Of a stretch of 47,612 nt of DNA, positions 37,376 through 47,369 are shown one piece after another. The translations under genes were made by a program, and so were the position numbers. Source of the DNA: Streptococcus uberis. Its GTDB lineage: Bacteria > Bacillota > Bacilli > Lactobacillales > Streptococcaceae. Each line of letters begins with the position of its first letter. Positions within the stretch are counted from its first letter, which is position 1. The notes under the pieces are model-generated. The model was not told where the DNA came from. It worked only from the letters and a program-made list of their open reading frames with translations, and ran no database searches. Location: assembly GCF_000785785.1 (NCBI RefSeq), contig NZ_JRQN01000017.1, forward strand, positions 1 to 47,612. The letters are read 5' to 3'.

Positions 37376-38415
37376 TTATTTCCCCATTTTCACTTCTTTT
37401 TCAATTTCAGATAGCAATAAATACATTAGCTGAATACATAATTCTGACTTACCAACATTATCAGTTGTTCCTGTTAGATAAATGCTTAACTGAGGACAGT
37501 AGAAAGCAAAGGCACCAGAAATACCCGAATGCCCGTAAAATTTAGGACGATCATCATTATTTCCCATCGCAATCATCATATGCCCACCACCATATTTAAC
37601 AGGCGCATAGTCAGATTGAAGGGATAATAATTCATTAACTTATCCCAATGACTCTCCTGAAACAATCTTCCCTCAAAGAAAGCTCGTATAAAGACCATTA
37701 AGTCAGCAGTAGTTGATACACCACCTCCGGCTCCCTGACCACTCGAAATGACTTTCGGTCGTTCAATATATCTTTTCCCTGTGTATAATGGAGGGATTGC
37801 CGCAAATTCACTACTGGTCAAGAAAGAATGCGTTAAGTCCAGTGGTTGCATAATCAACTCTTCAATACAAGCATCTAAATCCTGATGGTAAATAGTCTCA
37901 ATAATCACTCCTAATAATGTAAAATTAATATCTGCATAATAGGCTGCTTGACTTCCTGGTAGAAAATGAGCTGGTGTTTGTTTTACCCAGTCAATCATTT
38001 CTTGCCAAGTATAAGAGAAATCTCCATTTGCAATCTGATTTCTTAATACAACAGGTTGTTCATAAAAAATATTACCAAGCCCACTACGTTGAAATAATAA
38101 ATCTTTAATTGTCAAACCTGTTTCTTGCCCAGATGGCAACATGCTATGAATACCAACAAGCTTTTCTTTTGGCACGAAATCGGTTACAATAGAGTTATAT
38201 GATAATTTTTCTTGATCAATAAGTTGCAAAATTAATGTCGTTACCCATAATTTTGTAACACTAGCCATTAAAAAAGGTGAATTATCTTGAATCGGTCCGT
38301 GAGATAAATGGATTTTTTCTTTCCCATCTTTTGATTCAATGGCAACTATTGCTTTAGGTAACTGATTTTTTTGAGCAAAATTGCTAAATAATTTAGCTAA
38401 TTTTTCCTTATTCAT
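37376..38415 (-). CDS. Serine hydrolase of the beta-lactamase/CubicO family (reading frame broken once)
   Basis: About 346 residues if repaired. SxxK catalytic motif in MASVTKLWVTTL, the tyrosine motif region YYADINFTLLGVIIE, and a distal YGHSGISG in the place of the KTG box, as in esterase-like class C relatives. No signal peptide, so it is likely cytoplasmic or an esterase/peptidase rather than a resistance enzyme. The frame breaks near 37618 by one missing base (PFQSDYAPVKYGGGHMMIAMG expected). ATG 38415 has GGGAGG upstream and is preferred to the longer frame to 38442. It is divergent from the LysR gene with a 59-base gap. Confidence 0.82.
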
Positions 38416-38474
38416 TTTATCACGCTCCTCCCACACTATCATCTTTGTGTGGATTTATTCTAGAAAGACTGCTT

Positions 38475-39359
38475 ATGGATATCAGACAACTTTCCTATTT
38501 CTTAACTATTGCTAAAGCACAGAATTATTCACATGCCTCTAAGTCCCTCTTTGTTTCTCAGCCGGCACTAAAACAGGCTATTTCAAAAATGGAAGACGAG
38601 TTGAACGCACCGCTCTTCGTTTATCAAAACCACCGACTCAATCTTACTGAAACAGGGAAGATGCTTCAAGAACGTGGTGAGCCTATTCTTAAAGACTTCA
38701 ACCAATTGGTTTTTGACCTCCAAGAGCATGTCGAAAACAGAAAGCAAAATTTGACCATTGGAGTTACTTTTTTGACCATGTTACAGTATATGGACCAAAT
38801 TTCGCGCTTTATCCGACAAAATCCTTCAATTAACCTTCAGATTGTTCAAGATGGTTCTATGAAATTGCAACATTTACTCGTGAAAGAAAAAATTGACATT
38901 GGCATTTTGTCCTTACCACAAGTTGAACCGGATATTATTATTGATTTTCTAGATATCACAGAATCGAGTTATTCTGGGTGTGTTGTTGTTCCAAAAGGTC
39001 ATCCTTTAGCGTGTAAAAAAAATGTTGTTTTCACAGATTTAGCTCCTTATAATATCGCTAGTCTTAGCGACAATTTCGCCTTAGGCGTTTATACCAAAGA
39101 ACGCAGCCAAGAATTAAAAACGAGCGATCACATTATTTTAGTGCATGATGATTTTGAAATATTGCTACGCAGTTTAGATCGACTAGATGCAATAACAATC
39201 TTGCCAAAGGAATTAGAAGAGTACAGTTCCATGGAAGAATTAGTTTGGATTCCTCTAATGGATAGTCGTAATTTGTACAAGCAAGGTCTAGCATATCGTA
39301 AAAAACTGGATAAAAATTCAGATGCCATTCAAAAATTTATCCAAGCTATTAAACTGTAA
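38475..39359 (+). CDS. LysR-family transcriptional regulator
   Basis: 294 residues from ATG 38475 (MDIRQLSYFLTIAKAQNYSHAS). Winged helix-turn-helix 1-60 (SLFVSQPALKQAISKMEDEL), then the LysR effector-binding domain (about 90-290, NLTIGVTFLTMLQYM). A TTG at 38445 would extend it, but it lacks an RBS and the added residues are atypical. Its stop lies two bases from the stop of the convergent buk gene. By family habit the divergent hydrolase gene is the first candidate target; the buk operon is an alternative. The effector is unknown. Confidence 0.9.
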   Translation: MDIRQLSYFLTIAKAQNYSHASKSLFVSQPALKQAISKMEDELNAPLFVYQNHRLNLTETGKMLQERGEPILKDFNQLVFDLQEHVENRKQNLTIGVTFLTMLQYMDQISRFIRQNPSINLQIVQDGSMKLQHLLVKEKIDIGILSLPQVEPDIIIDFLDITESSYSGCVVVPKGHPLACKKNVVFTDLAPYNIASLSDNFALGVYTKERSQELKTSDHIILVHDDFEILLRSLDRLDAITILPKELEEYSSMEELVWIPLMDSRNLYKQGLAYRKKLDKNSDAIQKFIQAIKL

Positions 39360-39361
39360 GT

Positions 39362-40426
39362 TTAGTCTTCAAAGGTTAGAACTTGATAGTCTTCTTCATT
39401 ATTAATAACACGTAATCCCCCGAGTGCAAGAGCTTCAAGCTCAAATTCACCTGGGTAAGCCTTGAATTGACCAATAAAGCCAGTGCGTTTAGCAACTTCT
39501 TTACAAAGTTCATTTGAATAAGCCATGCCACCAGTCAAGATGACCCTATCAATTGGTCCTTCAATGCTAACTGCTAAAGCTGCAAGTGTCTTGGCAATTC
39601 CTAATGCTAGGGCATCAAAAACAAGTTTAGCATAGGCATCACCAGCTTCAATTCGAGCTTGAACGTCGCGTAAATCAGCTGTCTCACAATGTGATTGGAG
39701 GCCAGCTTTTTTTCTTGCCAATTTATTGAATTCTGGGATTCCCATTTCTTTGATTAATGGCAAAATAGCTTTCAAAGGCATCCCACCTGAACGCTCAGCT
39801 GAAAACATAATTTCATCGTCAGAAATAAAGTCAACAACCTGACCATGCTGATGTCCAGAAGCACTAGAACCACCACCAATATGAGCAATAACTAAGTTAA
39901 CGTCATCATAAGATTTGCCTAAATCTTCTGCAGCTTTTCTTGCCACAGCACGCATATTCAAATGATGACCAGTAGAGGTTCTTTCAATTCCTTTTATCCC
40001 TGTTAAGCGAGAAACCTCAGCCATTGAATCAACAGTTACGGGATCATAGATAAAGGCATCTTTGCCATCACCATAATCAGCCATTAAAGCTTTCGCTAAT
40101 TTAGCTCCTAAATTAGAAGGGTGCTCTAAGACAGGACGAAATTCTAAATGATGAATCACGTCATCATTGGCCAATATAGCACCTGGTTTAACTGGACCAA
40201 TAAGTCCACCACGACCTACAGCTAAATCAATATATTCTACATGATGCTTTGCCATAATAGCCTTAATGTCACTGAGACGTAGGTCAAACTGATCGTAAAC
40301 TTTTTCAAATTGACTCAAATCGTTAGCTTGATAAATCACTTCATCTTTCCAGATCATTTCCTGATCATGGAAGAGAGCAACTTTTGTAGAAGTTGCACCT
40401 GGGTTTACTGTAATAACTGTTTTCAT
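39362..40426 (-). CDS. buk: Butyrate kinase (branched-chain/short-chain acyl kinase)
   Basis: 354 residues, ASKHA-fold kinase making ATP from butyryl- or isobutyryl-type acyl phosphates. Seen: N-terminal VITVNPGATSTKVALF, GRGGLIGPVKPGA, HIGGGSSASGHQHGQVVD, and the RVILTGGMAYSNEL block. Last gene of the pdh-EIIC-ptb-buk operon, ten bases after ptb. No terminator is visible before the convergent LysR gene, so the two transcripts probably overlap. Confidence 0.93.
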   Translation of the reverse strand: MKTVITVNPGATSTKVALFHDQEMIWKDEVIYQANDLSQFEKVYDQFDLRLSDIKAIMAKHHVEYIDLAVGRGGLIGPVKPGAILANDDVIHHLEFRPVLEHPSNLGAKLAKALMADYGDGKDAFIYDPVTVDSMAEVSRLTGIKGIERTSTGHHLNMRAVARKAAEDLGKSYDDVNLVIAHIGGGSSASGHQHGQVVDFISDDEIMFSAERSGGMPLKAILPLIKEMGIPEFNKLARKKAGLQSHCETADLRDVQARIEAGDAYAKLVFDALALGIAKTLAALAVSIEGPIDRVILTGGMAYSNELCKEVAKRTGFIGQFKAYPGEFELEALALGGLRVINNEEDYQVLTFED

Positions 40427-40436
40427 TACCTTCTCC

Positions 40437-41351
40437 TTATTTCTTCTCAGTCATGATAATTTGGGCAAGTAACAGTGACGCATATTTTTCTTCAAAACTT
40501 GAGCTTCTAGAAGTAATAATTACAGGAACTTGTCCTCCCATAATTAACCCTGCCATCTCAGCTCCTCCAAATAAGGTTAGTGATTTTGATGTTACATTAC
40601 CAGTCACAATATCTGGAGCAAATAAAATATCTGCATCACCTTGGATATTACCAGGGTATTCTTTTTCTTTAGCACTTTCTGATGACAAAGATAAATCAAT
40701 TGAAAGAGGACCCTCAACTACGAAATCTTTCTGATCCGCATAAAATTTAGCCAATTCATCTTCCATAACGGATGATGGTAATTTTGGAATAAGATTTTCA
40801 GCAGCTGATAACAAGCTAACTTTGACTTGGTCAATTCCTAATGAAGACATAACTTCAACTGCATTTGAAATCACAACTTTAGCACTTTCAAGGTCTGGTT
40901 GTAAAATTAAGCCGCCGTCAGTTACTGCAATCAGTTTGTTTAACTTCGGAACTGATAAGACAGCCACATGTGACAGGGTATCTGCTTTTCTAATACCTGT
41001 TTCTTTGTTGACAATTTCTTTTAATACTTTTCCAGTTGAGATATGCCCTTTTAAGATAGCATCTCCTTTGCCTTCACGAACTAGCTCAACAGCTTTTGCT
41101 GCAGCAGCTTGATCGTCAGCAATATCGACAATCTCATACCAGTCTGAGTCAATTCTGTAAGAGGCTAATTTTTCTGCTAATTTACTTTTGTCATCAATCA
41201 AAACAGCTTTAACACGTTTTTCTGCAACTGCTTTTTCCACACAAGCCAAAACTTCATCATCTGCCGCTTTAATTGCAATTAAATTAATTGGTTTTTCAAC
41301 AGATTTGATCTCAGGGCGCGCTTCTAGTAATTTACCTATTAATAGTGACAT
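40437..41351 (-). CDS. ptb: Phosphate butyryltransferase (phosphate acyltransferase family)
   Basis: 304 residues. Converts short or branched acyl-CoA plus phosphate to acyl phosphate, the substrate of the next gene, butyrate kinase. Family blocks: KGHISTGKVLKEIVNKETGIR, VTDGGLILQPDL, DILFAPDIVTGNVTSKSL and FGGAEMAGLIMGG. ATG 41351 (MSLLIGKLLEARPE) has AAGGAG upstream and is preferred over 41414, which adds a poorly conserved extension. Specificity (butyryl, isobutyryl, isovaleryl or other) cannot be told from sequence. Confidence 0.9.
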   Translation of the reverse strand: MSLLIGKLLEARPEIKSVEKPINLIAIKAADDEVLACVEKAVAEKRVKAVLIDDKSKLAEKLASYRIDSDWYEIVDIADDQAAAAKAVELVREGKGDAILKGHISTGKVLKEIVNKETGIRKADTLSHVAVLSVPKLNKLIAVTDGGLILQPDLESAKVVISNAVEVMSSLGIDQVKVSLLSAAENLIPKLPSSVMEDELAKFYADQKDFVVEGPLSIDLSLSSESAKEKEYPGNIQGDADILFAPDIVTGNVTSKSLTLFGGAEMAGLIMGGQVPVIITSRSSSFEEKYASLLLAQIIMTEKK

Positions 41352-41427
41352 TTCTTTTCTCCTTAATATCAAAAAGGAATACATGCACTCAGGTCTCCCC
41401 TTTAATGCCTGCACTCCTCAACAATGT

Positions 41428-42477
41428 TTAAATATTCAACTTGTAGTCTTCAGGTTTAACAACATGGAGAACAGTCATAAAAATATGTTTGAATAAGAAG
41501 CCAAAGGCAATCGGTGCCCCTGCAAAGACTAATATTGCGATCAGAATATTAACAGGTGACCAACCACCAGCAACCAAGTTCAAGTGATTGATTGGACCTA
41601 CTAAACCACTAAAGCCAAAACCTGCACTCATTGGAGTTCCTTGGATATTGAATAACTGTGCCATCAATCCGCAACATGCTGCTGATGAAATAATTGGTAA
41701 CAATGTTCTAGGGTTTTTCACAACTACTGGCATTGAAATTTTTGGTGAACCAATAAAGTGAGCTAAACTTGTTCCATGTGAGTTAACTGACCAACCTAAG
41801 ATGGCAAAGGCAAAACCAGTTGCACAAATGCCTAAGTTTGCAGCTCCTGAACCAACACCTGATAGTGAAATAGCTAAGGCAATCCCAACAGTTGTAATTG
41901 GGGAAACAATCAAGACACCAAAGACAATAGCTAATAAAACACACATGATAATTGGTTGCAAGTGTAACAATTGAGCGGTACCCATACCAATTAATTGCGT
42001 AATTTTAGCAACATAAGGAAGAATGACTCTACCAAAGATACCAACAACCACTAAAAGTAGCGGTGGGATGACTAAGATGGTGTAGGCTTTCAGACCATTA
42101 CCAACCCAAAGGATAAGAGCTGCACCAATAGCTGCAGTAATCATCATATTGATAATGTCACCTGTTCCTGCCATAACAATGGCACCTTTATTAAAGGAAA
42201 CGGCTCCAGCTGCAAATTCAGTAGCTAGACCAAGTGAGGCCGCTTGAATCGGTGTAAACTTAAAGTTTACACCAACCATTGTTCCACAAACTAGGCCCAT
42301 TAATGCATTAGACATACCAAATATCCAAATGTAGGGTGTTAAAGCAGGAAAATGTGGTGCCAGAGCTTTAAAGAGTTCTGATAAAAGTGCTCCTGGAATA
42401 AGTACTACAACAGCTCCTGTTGCAATACCGTTCAAGACATTCATAGCAAATTCTTTTGCTGTTAATTTGTTTTCCAT
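41428..42477 (-). CDS. Orphan PTS-type EIIC membrane protein (PfoR-like family)
   Basis: About 349 residues and nine or ten hydrophobic segments. MENKLTAKEFAMNVLNGIATGAVV is the start typical of the PTS_EIIC_2/PfoR-like family (NGIATGAVVVLIPGALLSEL; GTAQLLHLQPIIMCVLLAIVFGVLIVSPITTVGIA). No EIIA or EIIB genes are nearby, so sugar phosphotransfer is doubtful. ATG 42477 has AGAGG upstream; the longer frame to 42576 runs into pdhD. It lies between a 2-oxoacid dehydrogenase and ptb-buk, which suggests transport of a 2-oxo acid or a short or branched acid, or sensing. That is inference. Confidence 0.8.
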   Translation of the reverse strand: MENKLTAKEFAMNVLNGIATGAVVVLIPGALLSELFKALAPHFPALTPYIWIFGMSNALMGLVCGTMVGVNFKFTPIQAASLGLATEFAAGAVSFNKGAIVMAGTGDIINMMITAAIGAALILWVGNGLKAYTILVIPPLLLVVVGIFGRVILPYVAKITQLIGMGTAQLLHLQPIIMCVLLAIVFGVLIVSPITTVGIALAISLSGVGSGAANLGICATGFAFAILGWSVNSHGTSLAHFIGSPKISMPVVVKNPRTLLPIISSAACCGLMAQLFNIQGTPMSAGFGFSGLVGPINHLNLVAGGWSPVNILIAILVFAGAPIAFGFLFKHIFMTVLHVVKPEDYKLNI

Positions 42478-42487
42478 ATGTCTACCT

Positions 42488-43897
42488 CTATTGGTGTATA
42501 GCCTGCCCAAGTAAACTTTCACTTGCATCCATAATTGTTTCAGATAAGCTTGGGTGGTTATGTATAGTAAGGGCAATATCTTCTGCTGTTAAAAGATTTT
42601 CAATTGCCAATGTCATTTCGCCGATTAATTCACTTACTTGTGGCCCAACTAATTGAGCACCAATAATACGATTATCAGACTTGTCAGAAATCAGACGAAC
42701 AAAACCATCTGAATTTCCCATTGAAAGTGAACGACCATTACTTGCAAAACGGAATGTTGCAACTTTAGGGTCTATTCCTTCTTCTTTTGCTTTTTCTTTT
42801 GTTAATCCAACAGTTGCAATTTCAGGTTGAACATAGGCAACAGTCGGAATAACCAAATAATCTGCTGCAACGCCTGGCACTTTTGCAATTGCTTCTGCTG
42901 CAATTTTACCTTCATATGAAGCTTTATGGGCTAAGGCAGGGCCTGCTGTGATATCACCGATAGCATAGATATGTGATTGATTTGATTGCATTTGTTCATT
43001 TACAATAATCAAGCCACGGTCATCAAGGTCAACACCAGCTAATTCAATACTAATTTCATCTGTGTTTGGACGACGTCCAACCATTACTGCAATCTTATCT
43101 GCTCGAATACTCTCTTCTTTTTCACCAGTTTGGTAAAAGAGACTTAGCCCATCCTCTGTTTTTTCATAACGAGATGCTTTTGCAGTTGTTAAGATTGTCA
43201 TGCCTAGCTTCTCAGCTTGCGCTAAGACTGGTTTAACCAAGTCTGGTTCAAAGCCATTTAAAATACGGTCAGTTCCTTCAAGGATTGTTACATGACTTCC
43301 TAGATTAGCATAAGCCATTGCCAATTCCATACCAATATAGCCACCACCAATGATTGCTAATTCTTTTGGTACTTCTTGCAAACCTAAGAGACCAGTTGAA
43401 TCTAAAATGTCTTCATTAAATTTAAAGGCTTTTAATTCAATTGGACGGCTACCTAATGCCAAAATCGCATTTTTGAAACGATAGCCTTCACCTAAACTAT
43501 CCTCGGGTGTAACATGTAAGGTATCTGAAGAGATAAAGTGTGCTTCACCTTTGACAATTTCAACTTTATTTTTCTTTAATAACGTTTCAATTCCACCAGT
43601 TAATTTGCCGACAACTTCTTGGTTTTTCCAAGTTTGCGCTTGGGCAAAATCTAATTCACCTGAAAGAGTCAATCCATAAGGAGTTGATTCTTTTGTTTTA
43701 GCAAACTCATGACCGACATGTATCAATGCTTTTGAAGGAATGCAACCTACATTCAAACATGTTCCGCCAATTGCTTCTTTTTCAACAATAACAACTTTTT
43801 GACCAAGTTGGGAAGCACGAATTGCCGCCACATAGCCACCTGGTCCTGAGCCGATGACAATTGTATCGACTTCATTTGTAAATCCACCAACTACCAT
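42488..43897 (-). CDS. pdhD: Dihydrolipoamide dehydrogenase (E3)
   Basis: A 469-residue FAD-dependent E3 that reoxidises the lipoyl arm of the E2 below. FAD motif IGSGPGGYVAAIRA (16-29), redox disulfide GGTCLNVGC, NAD-binding IIGGGYIGMELA, and the C-terminal HNHPSLSET with the catalytic His-Glu. There is no N-terminal lipoyl domain, unlike some streptococcal E3 proteins. It begins five bases after the pdhC stop. Confidence 0.95.
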   Translation of the reverse strand: MVVGGFTNEVDTIVIGSGPGGYVAAIRASQLGQKVVIVEKEAIGGTCLNVGCIPSKALIHVGHEFAKTKESTPYGLTLSGELDFAQAQTWKNQEVVGKLTGGIETLLKKNKVEIVKGEAHFISSDTLHVTPEDSLGEGYRFKNAILALGSRPIELKAFKFNEDILDSTGLLGLQEVPKELAIIGGGYIGMELAMAYANLGSHVTILEGTDRILNGFEPDLVKPVLAQAEKLGMTILTTAKASRYEKTEDGLSLFYQTGEKEESIRADKIAVMVGRRPNTDEISIELAGVDLDDRGLIIVNEQMQSNQSHIYAIGDITAGPALAHKASYEGKIAAEAIAKVPGVAADYLVIPTVAYVQPEIATVGLTKEKAKEEGIDPKVATFRFASNGRSLSMGNSDGFVRLISDKSDNRIIGAQLVGPQVSELIGEMTLAIENLLTAEDIALTIHNHPSLSETIMDASESLLGQAIHQ

Positions 43898-43901
43898 CTT
43901 C

Positions 43902-45257
43902 TTACCCCTCTGCTAATAATAAATCTGGATCGTTCAAGTAGCTCTTAAGGAGATTAATTGCTTGTTGTGCATAAACACCGTCAACTGCACGGTGATCAAA
44001 TGCAAATGAAATCTTCATAACGTTTTTAAGAACTGGATTACCTTCTTCATCTGGAAGGAATACCTTGTCAATACGACCAACATTGAGAATTGCTACTTCT
44101 GGCAAGTTAATGATTGGAGTTGACCAAACACCTGCTGTTGCTGCCGCACCAACGTTTGTTACTGAAATTGAACCTTTGCCCATATCAGCAGCTCCGATTT
44201 TACCATCGCGTGCTTTAGTTGAGATTTCAGAAATTTCATTTGCAATGTCAAATAAACTCTTACGTTCCGCATTACGAATCATTGGAACCATCAAACCACG
44301 AGGTGTATCCGTAGCTACACCAATATTAAAGTATTGATGTCTATGGATTTCATTTTTATCCATATCAAGGGATACATTTAAGTCTGGGAAACGTTTCAAC
44401 ATCGCTACTAAAGCTTTCACCAAATATGGTGTAAATGTTAATTTAATATCTTTTTGCGCAGCAATAACTTTCATCTTATTACGATGTGTAACTAGAGCAT
44501 CAACTTCAACTTGGTCAAAGACAGTTACTTGAGCTACTTGAGTGCTACTCTTAGATAAAGCGTCAGCGATTGTACGACGCATAGAAGGCATTTTTTCAAT
44601 CACTTCAGCAAACTCTTCTTGACTTGCTTTAGCTTTTGGAGCTTCTGTTTTAGTTTCTTCTGTTGCAAGAGTTTCAACTTGTGCTGTTTGAGTTTCAGTT
44701 GATTGGCTAGCTTTATTGCCACCATTAGCTATAAAGTTATCCACATCTTCAATTGTAATGCGTCCATGATTACCAGTTCCTTGAACTTGTGATAAATCAA
44801 TATTTTTTGAACGCGCATATTTACGGACACGGGGAACTGCAAGATGACGAACATCTCCCTGGTTAACCACTGGGGCAGAACTTGATTCTGAGCTTTCAGT
44901 TGTTTTTTCTTGGTCTAAGTTAGTTTGTGCAAGTTCAGCAACCGGTGCTGGACTTTCCACTTTTGTTTCTGCAACAGTTGCATCAGGACCACCGCCGTTT
45001 AAAACAGCTTTCAATTCTTCTTCAGTTTCAGCAATATCTGCAATAGGTTGTCCTACAATTCCGATATCTCCTGCTTCAACATAAATTTTAGCTAAGTAAC
45101 CATTTACTGGACACGGCAATTCAACAACTGCTTTATCACTTTCAATTTCTAAGAGAACATCATCTTCTTTTACTTTATCGCCAACTTCAGCTGACCAGGA
45201 CATAATTGCACTTTCGTGTGTCCCTTCACCTGCATCTGGTAGTATATATTGATACAT
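43902..45257 (-). CDS. pdhC: Dihydrolipoamide acyltransferase (E2) of a 2-oxoacid dehydrogenase
   Basis: A 451-residue E2. One lipoyl domain (1-78) with the modified lysine in IESDKAVVELP, an acidic Ala/Glu/Thr-rich linker, a peripheral subunit-binding domain (about 139-173, AVPRVRKYARSKNI), a second linker and the catalytic domain (about 215-451) with FDHRAVDGVYA. It forms the core that binds E1 (pdhA-pdhB) and E3 (pdhD). A single lipoyl domain fits both PDH and branched-chain complexes. Confidence 0.93.
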   Translation of the reverse strand: MYQYILPDAGEGTHESAIMSWSAEVGDKVKEDDVLLEIESDKAVVELPCPVNGYLAKIYVEAGDIGIVGQPIADIAETEEELKAVLNGGGPDATVAETKVESPAPVAELAQTNLDQEKTTESSESSSAPVVNQGDVRHLAVPRVRKYARSKNIDLSQVQGTGNHGRITIEDVDNFIANGGNKASQSTETQTAQVETLATEETKTEAPKAKASQEEFAEVIEKMPSMRRTIADALSKSSTQVAQVTVFDQVEVDALVTHRNKMKVIAAQKDIKLTFTPYLVKALVAMLKRFPDLNVSLDMDKNEIHRHQYFNIGVATDTPRGLMVPMIRNAERKSLFDIANEISEISTKARDGKIGAADMGKGSISVTNVGAAATAGVWSTPIINLPEVAILNVGRIDKVFLPDEEGNPVLKNVMKISFAFDHRAVDGVYAQQAINLLKSYLNDPDLLLAEG

Positions 45258-45267
45258 AATTTCCCTC

Positions 45268-46244
45268 CTAGAATTCTACAACTTCTGTTGCTTTTGCCAC
45301 AATATCGTCAACATTTGGCATCCACAATTCTTCTGCCATACCGAATGGGAAGACAGTGTCTGGAGCAGTGACACGCGCAACTGGAGCATCAAGATCCATA
45401 AAGTTACGTTCTGCAATTTCAGACATAATTTGACCTGCAGTACCTGCTTGACGTTGTGCTTCTTGAAGAACAACTGCACGGTGAGTTTTGCTCACAGAGG
45501 CTTGGATTGTTTCGTAGTCAACTGGTGAAATTGTTCTTAAGTCAATAACTTCTGCGCTGATGCCTTTTTCTGCTAATGCTTGGGCTGCTTGTACTGCTAA
45601 TGGCACCATGAGACCGTAACCAATGAGAGTTACATCTGACCCTTCACGGACTACATTTGCTTTATCAAGTGGAACTGTGTAGTATCCTTCTGGAACCTCG
45701 TCTTTTACTGTACGGTAAAGGCGAAGGTGTTCCAAGAAGAATACAGGGTCTTTCGATTCAATAGAAGCAAGAAGTAAGCCTTTTGCATCATAAGCTGAAG
45801 ATGGGATTACCACTCGAAGACCTGGAATTTGTGCGAACATCCCTTCTAAGCTATCTGAGTGCAATTCTGGAGTGTGAACACCTCCACCGTAAGGCGCACG
45901 AATTGTAACTTGTGCTTCGCGAGTTCCACCTGAACGGTAACGTTGACGAGGTAATTGAGCAATTAATGCATCCATTGCTTCAACGATAAAGCCAGAGAAT
46001 TGGATTTCAGGAAGTGGCATAAAGCTTCTTGAGCAAGTCCTACTGACATATGGATAATTCCTGATTCAGCAAGTGGTGTATCAAATACGCGGTCTTCACC
46101 AAATTCTTCTTGCAAGCCTGCAGTAATACGGAAAACACCACCGTTTTTACCGACATCTTCTCCAAAGATAAGTGTATTGTCATACTTTTGCATTGCTTCT
46201 TTTAAGCCATCACTAACGGCTTGTGCTAATGTAAGAACTGGCAT
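45268..46244 (-). CDS. pdhB: 2-oxoacid dehydrogenase E1 beta subunit (reading frame broken once)
   Basis: 325 residues if repaired, the usual length. Start ATG 46244 ([18 protein letters not shown]) has AAAGGAGG overlapping the pdhA stop. Family blocks: [31 protein letters not shown] and [12 protein letters not shown]. One base is missing near 46025 ([18 protein letters not shown] expected). With pdhA it forms the thiamine-diphosphate E1 that decarboxylates the 2-oxo acid. Given the intact rest of the operon a base-call deletion is the likely cause. Confidence 0.9.
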
Positions 46245-46245
46245 A

Positions 46246-47343
46246 TTAGTTTTCCTCCTTTGCAGCATAGATAGTTTTTTGCTCTCTAATATTTTGTGGG
46301 TCTTCCTCGTACATAAAGTCTAAGAAATCAGTAATTTTTTGTGGTTCAGTCTTAGCCATTTCAGCTAAAGCTTCTTTAGCTTGATCTTTAACTTCTTCAT
46401 AGATTGCATCAGTTTTTTCTTGATCCCATAAGCCTTTTTCAGTTAGGTAATGACCAAGTCTGATAAGTGGATCTTTTTTACGCCATTCTTCAACTTCAGC
46501 ATCTTCACGGTAACGTTTAGGATCATCTGACATTGTGTGTGGTCCGAAACGGTAAGTCATGTTTTCAATTAGAACTGGTCCATTTTCGATTGCATAGTCA
46601 CGCGCTTTTTTAACAGTGTAGTAAACCGCAACTGGGTCCATACCATCAACACGGATAGCTGGGATACCTGCAGCAACGGCTTTTTGAGCTAAAGTAGATG
46701 CTTTTGTTTGACGAGAAGTTGGAACCGAAATACCATAACCGTTATTTTGAACAACAGTAATTAATTGTGCCTTGAAAACACCAGCAAAGTTAAGAGCTTC
46801 GTAGAAGTCACCTTGAGAAGTAGATGAATCACCACAAAGTGCTAAAGCCACATTAGCTTCACCTTTCATGCGTTTTCCAATTCCATTTCCTAGAGCTTGA
46901 ATAGCAGTGCCCCCAACGATAACGTTTGGTGAGTACATATTTAAGTCCTCAGGATATTGATTCGCTTTGAAGTGACCTTTGTACCATAAGAAGGCTTGAG
47001 ACAATTTCATCCCAAAATGAACACCAGTGAATACATCACGATAAGTTGGTGCAAAAACATCACCTTTTTCAAGTGCTAATACTGAACCGTATTGGCTAGC
47101 TTCTTGTCCTCCACCAGGCGCATAGTTACTAAGCGCACCTTGACGGTTAAGTAAGATAACACGTTCATCCATAGCTCTACCCCATGTGATAGTTTCCATT
47201 AATGTCACTAATTCTTCATCTGATAATTCAGAAATAGCAGACTCATCAACAACTTGACCTTTTTCATCCAATACTTGATACATTGGAAAATTTTCTCCGT
47301 ATGATGAAACAATGTCAGTAAAGTTTAATTCACTAATTTTCAT
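46246..47343 (-). CDS. pdhA: 2-oxoacid (probably pyruvate) dehydrogenase E1 alpha subunit
   Basis: 365 residues. It resembles the Bacillus-type PDH E1 alpha in its N-terminal extension ([14 protein letters not shown]), [27 protein letters not shown], and the thiamine-diphosphate motif [19 protein letters not shown] ending in NN. This argues for pyruvate rather than branched-chain 2-oxo acids, although the linked ptb-buk genes are usual partners of branched-chain dehydrogenases. Specificity is therefore open. AAGGAAGG precedes ATG 47343. First gene of the operon, with a cre site 27 bases upstream. Confidence 0.9.
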   Translation of the reverse strand: MKISELNFTDIVSSYGENFPMYQVLDEKGQVVDESAISELSDEELVTLMETITWGRAMDERVILLNRQGALSNYAPGGGQEASQYGSVLALEKGDVFAPTYRDVFTGVHFGMKLSQAFLWYKGHFKANQYPEDLNMYSPNVIVGGTAIQALGNGIGKRMKGEANVALALCGDSSTSQGDFYEALNFAGVFKAQLITVVQNNGYGISVPTSRQTKASTLAQKAVAAGIPAIRVDGMDPVAVYYTVKKARDYAIENGPVLIENMTYRFGPHTMSDDPKRYREDAEVEEWRKKDPLIRLGHYLTEKGLWDQEKTDAIYEEVKDQAKEALAEMAKTEPQKITDFLDFMYEEDPQNIREQKTIYAAKEEN

Positions 47344-47369
47344 AATTTGTTTCCTTCCTTTCTACTTAA

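Noticed and set aside
38445..38474. TTG start giving a longer LysR protein
   Set aside because: The added ten residues are not typical of LysR proteins. The ATG at 38475 begins exactly at the conserved helix-turn-helix start.
42478..42576. Upstream starts for the EIIC gene (and for ptb at 41414, uppP at 28846, the SPFH gene at 34485, asp3 at 15926)
   Set aside because: In each case the downstream ATG has a good RBS and matches the family N-terminus, while the extension overlaps the preceding gene or leader.
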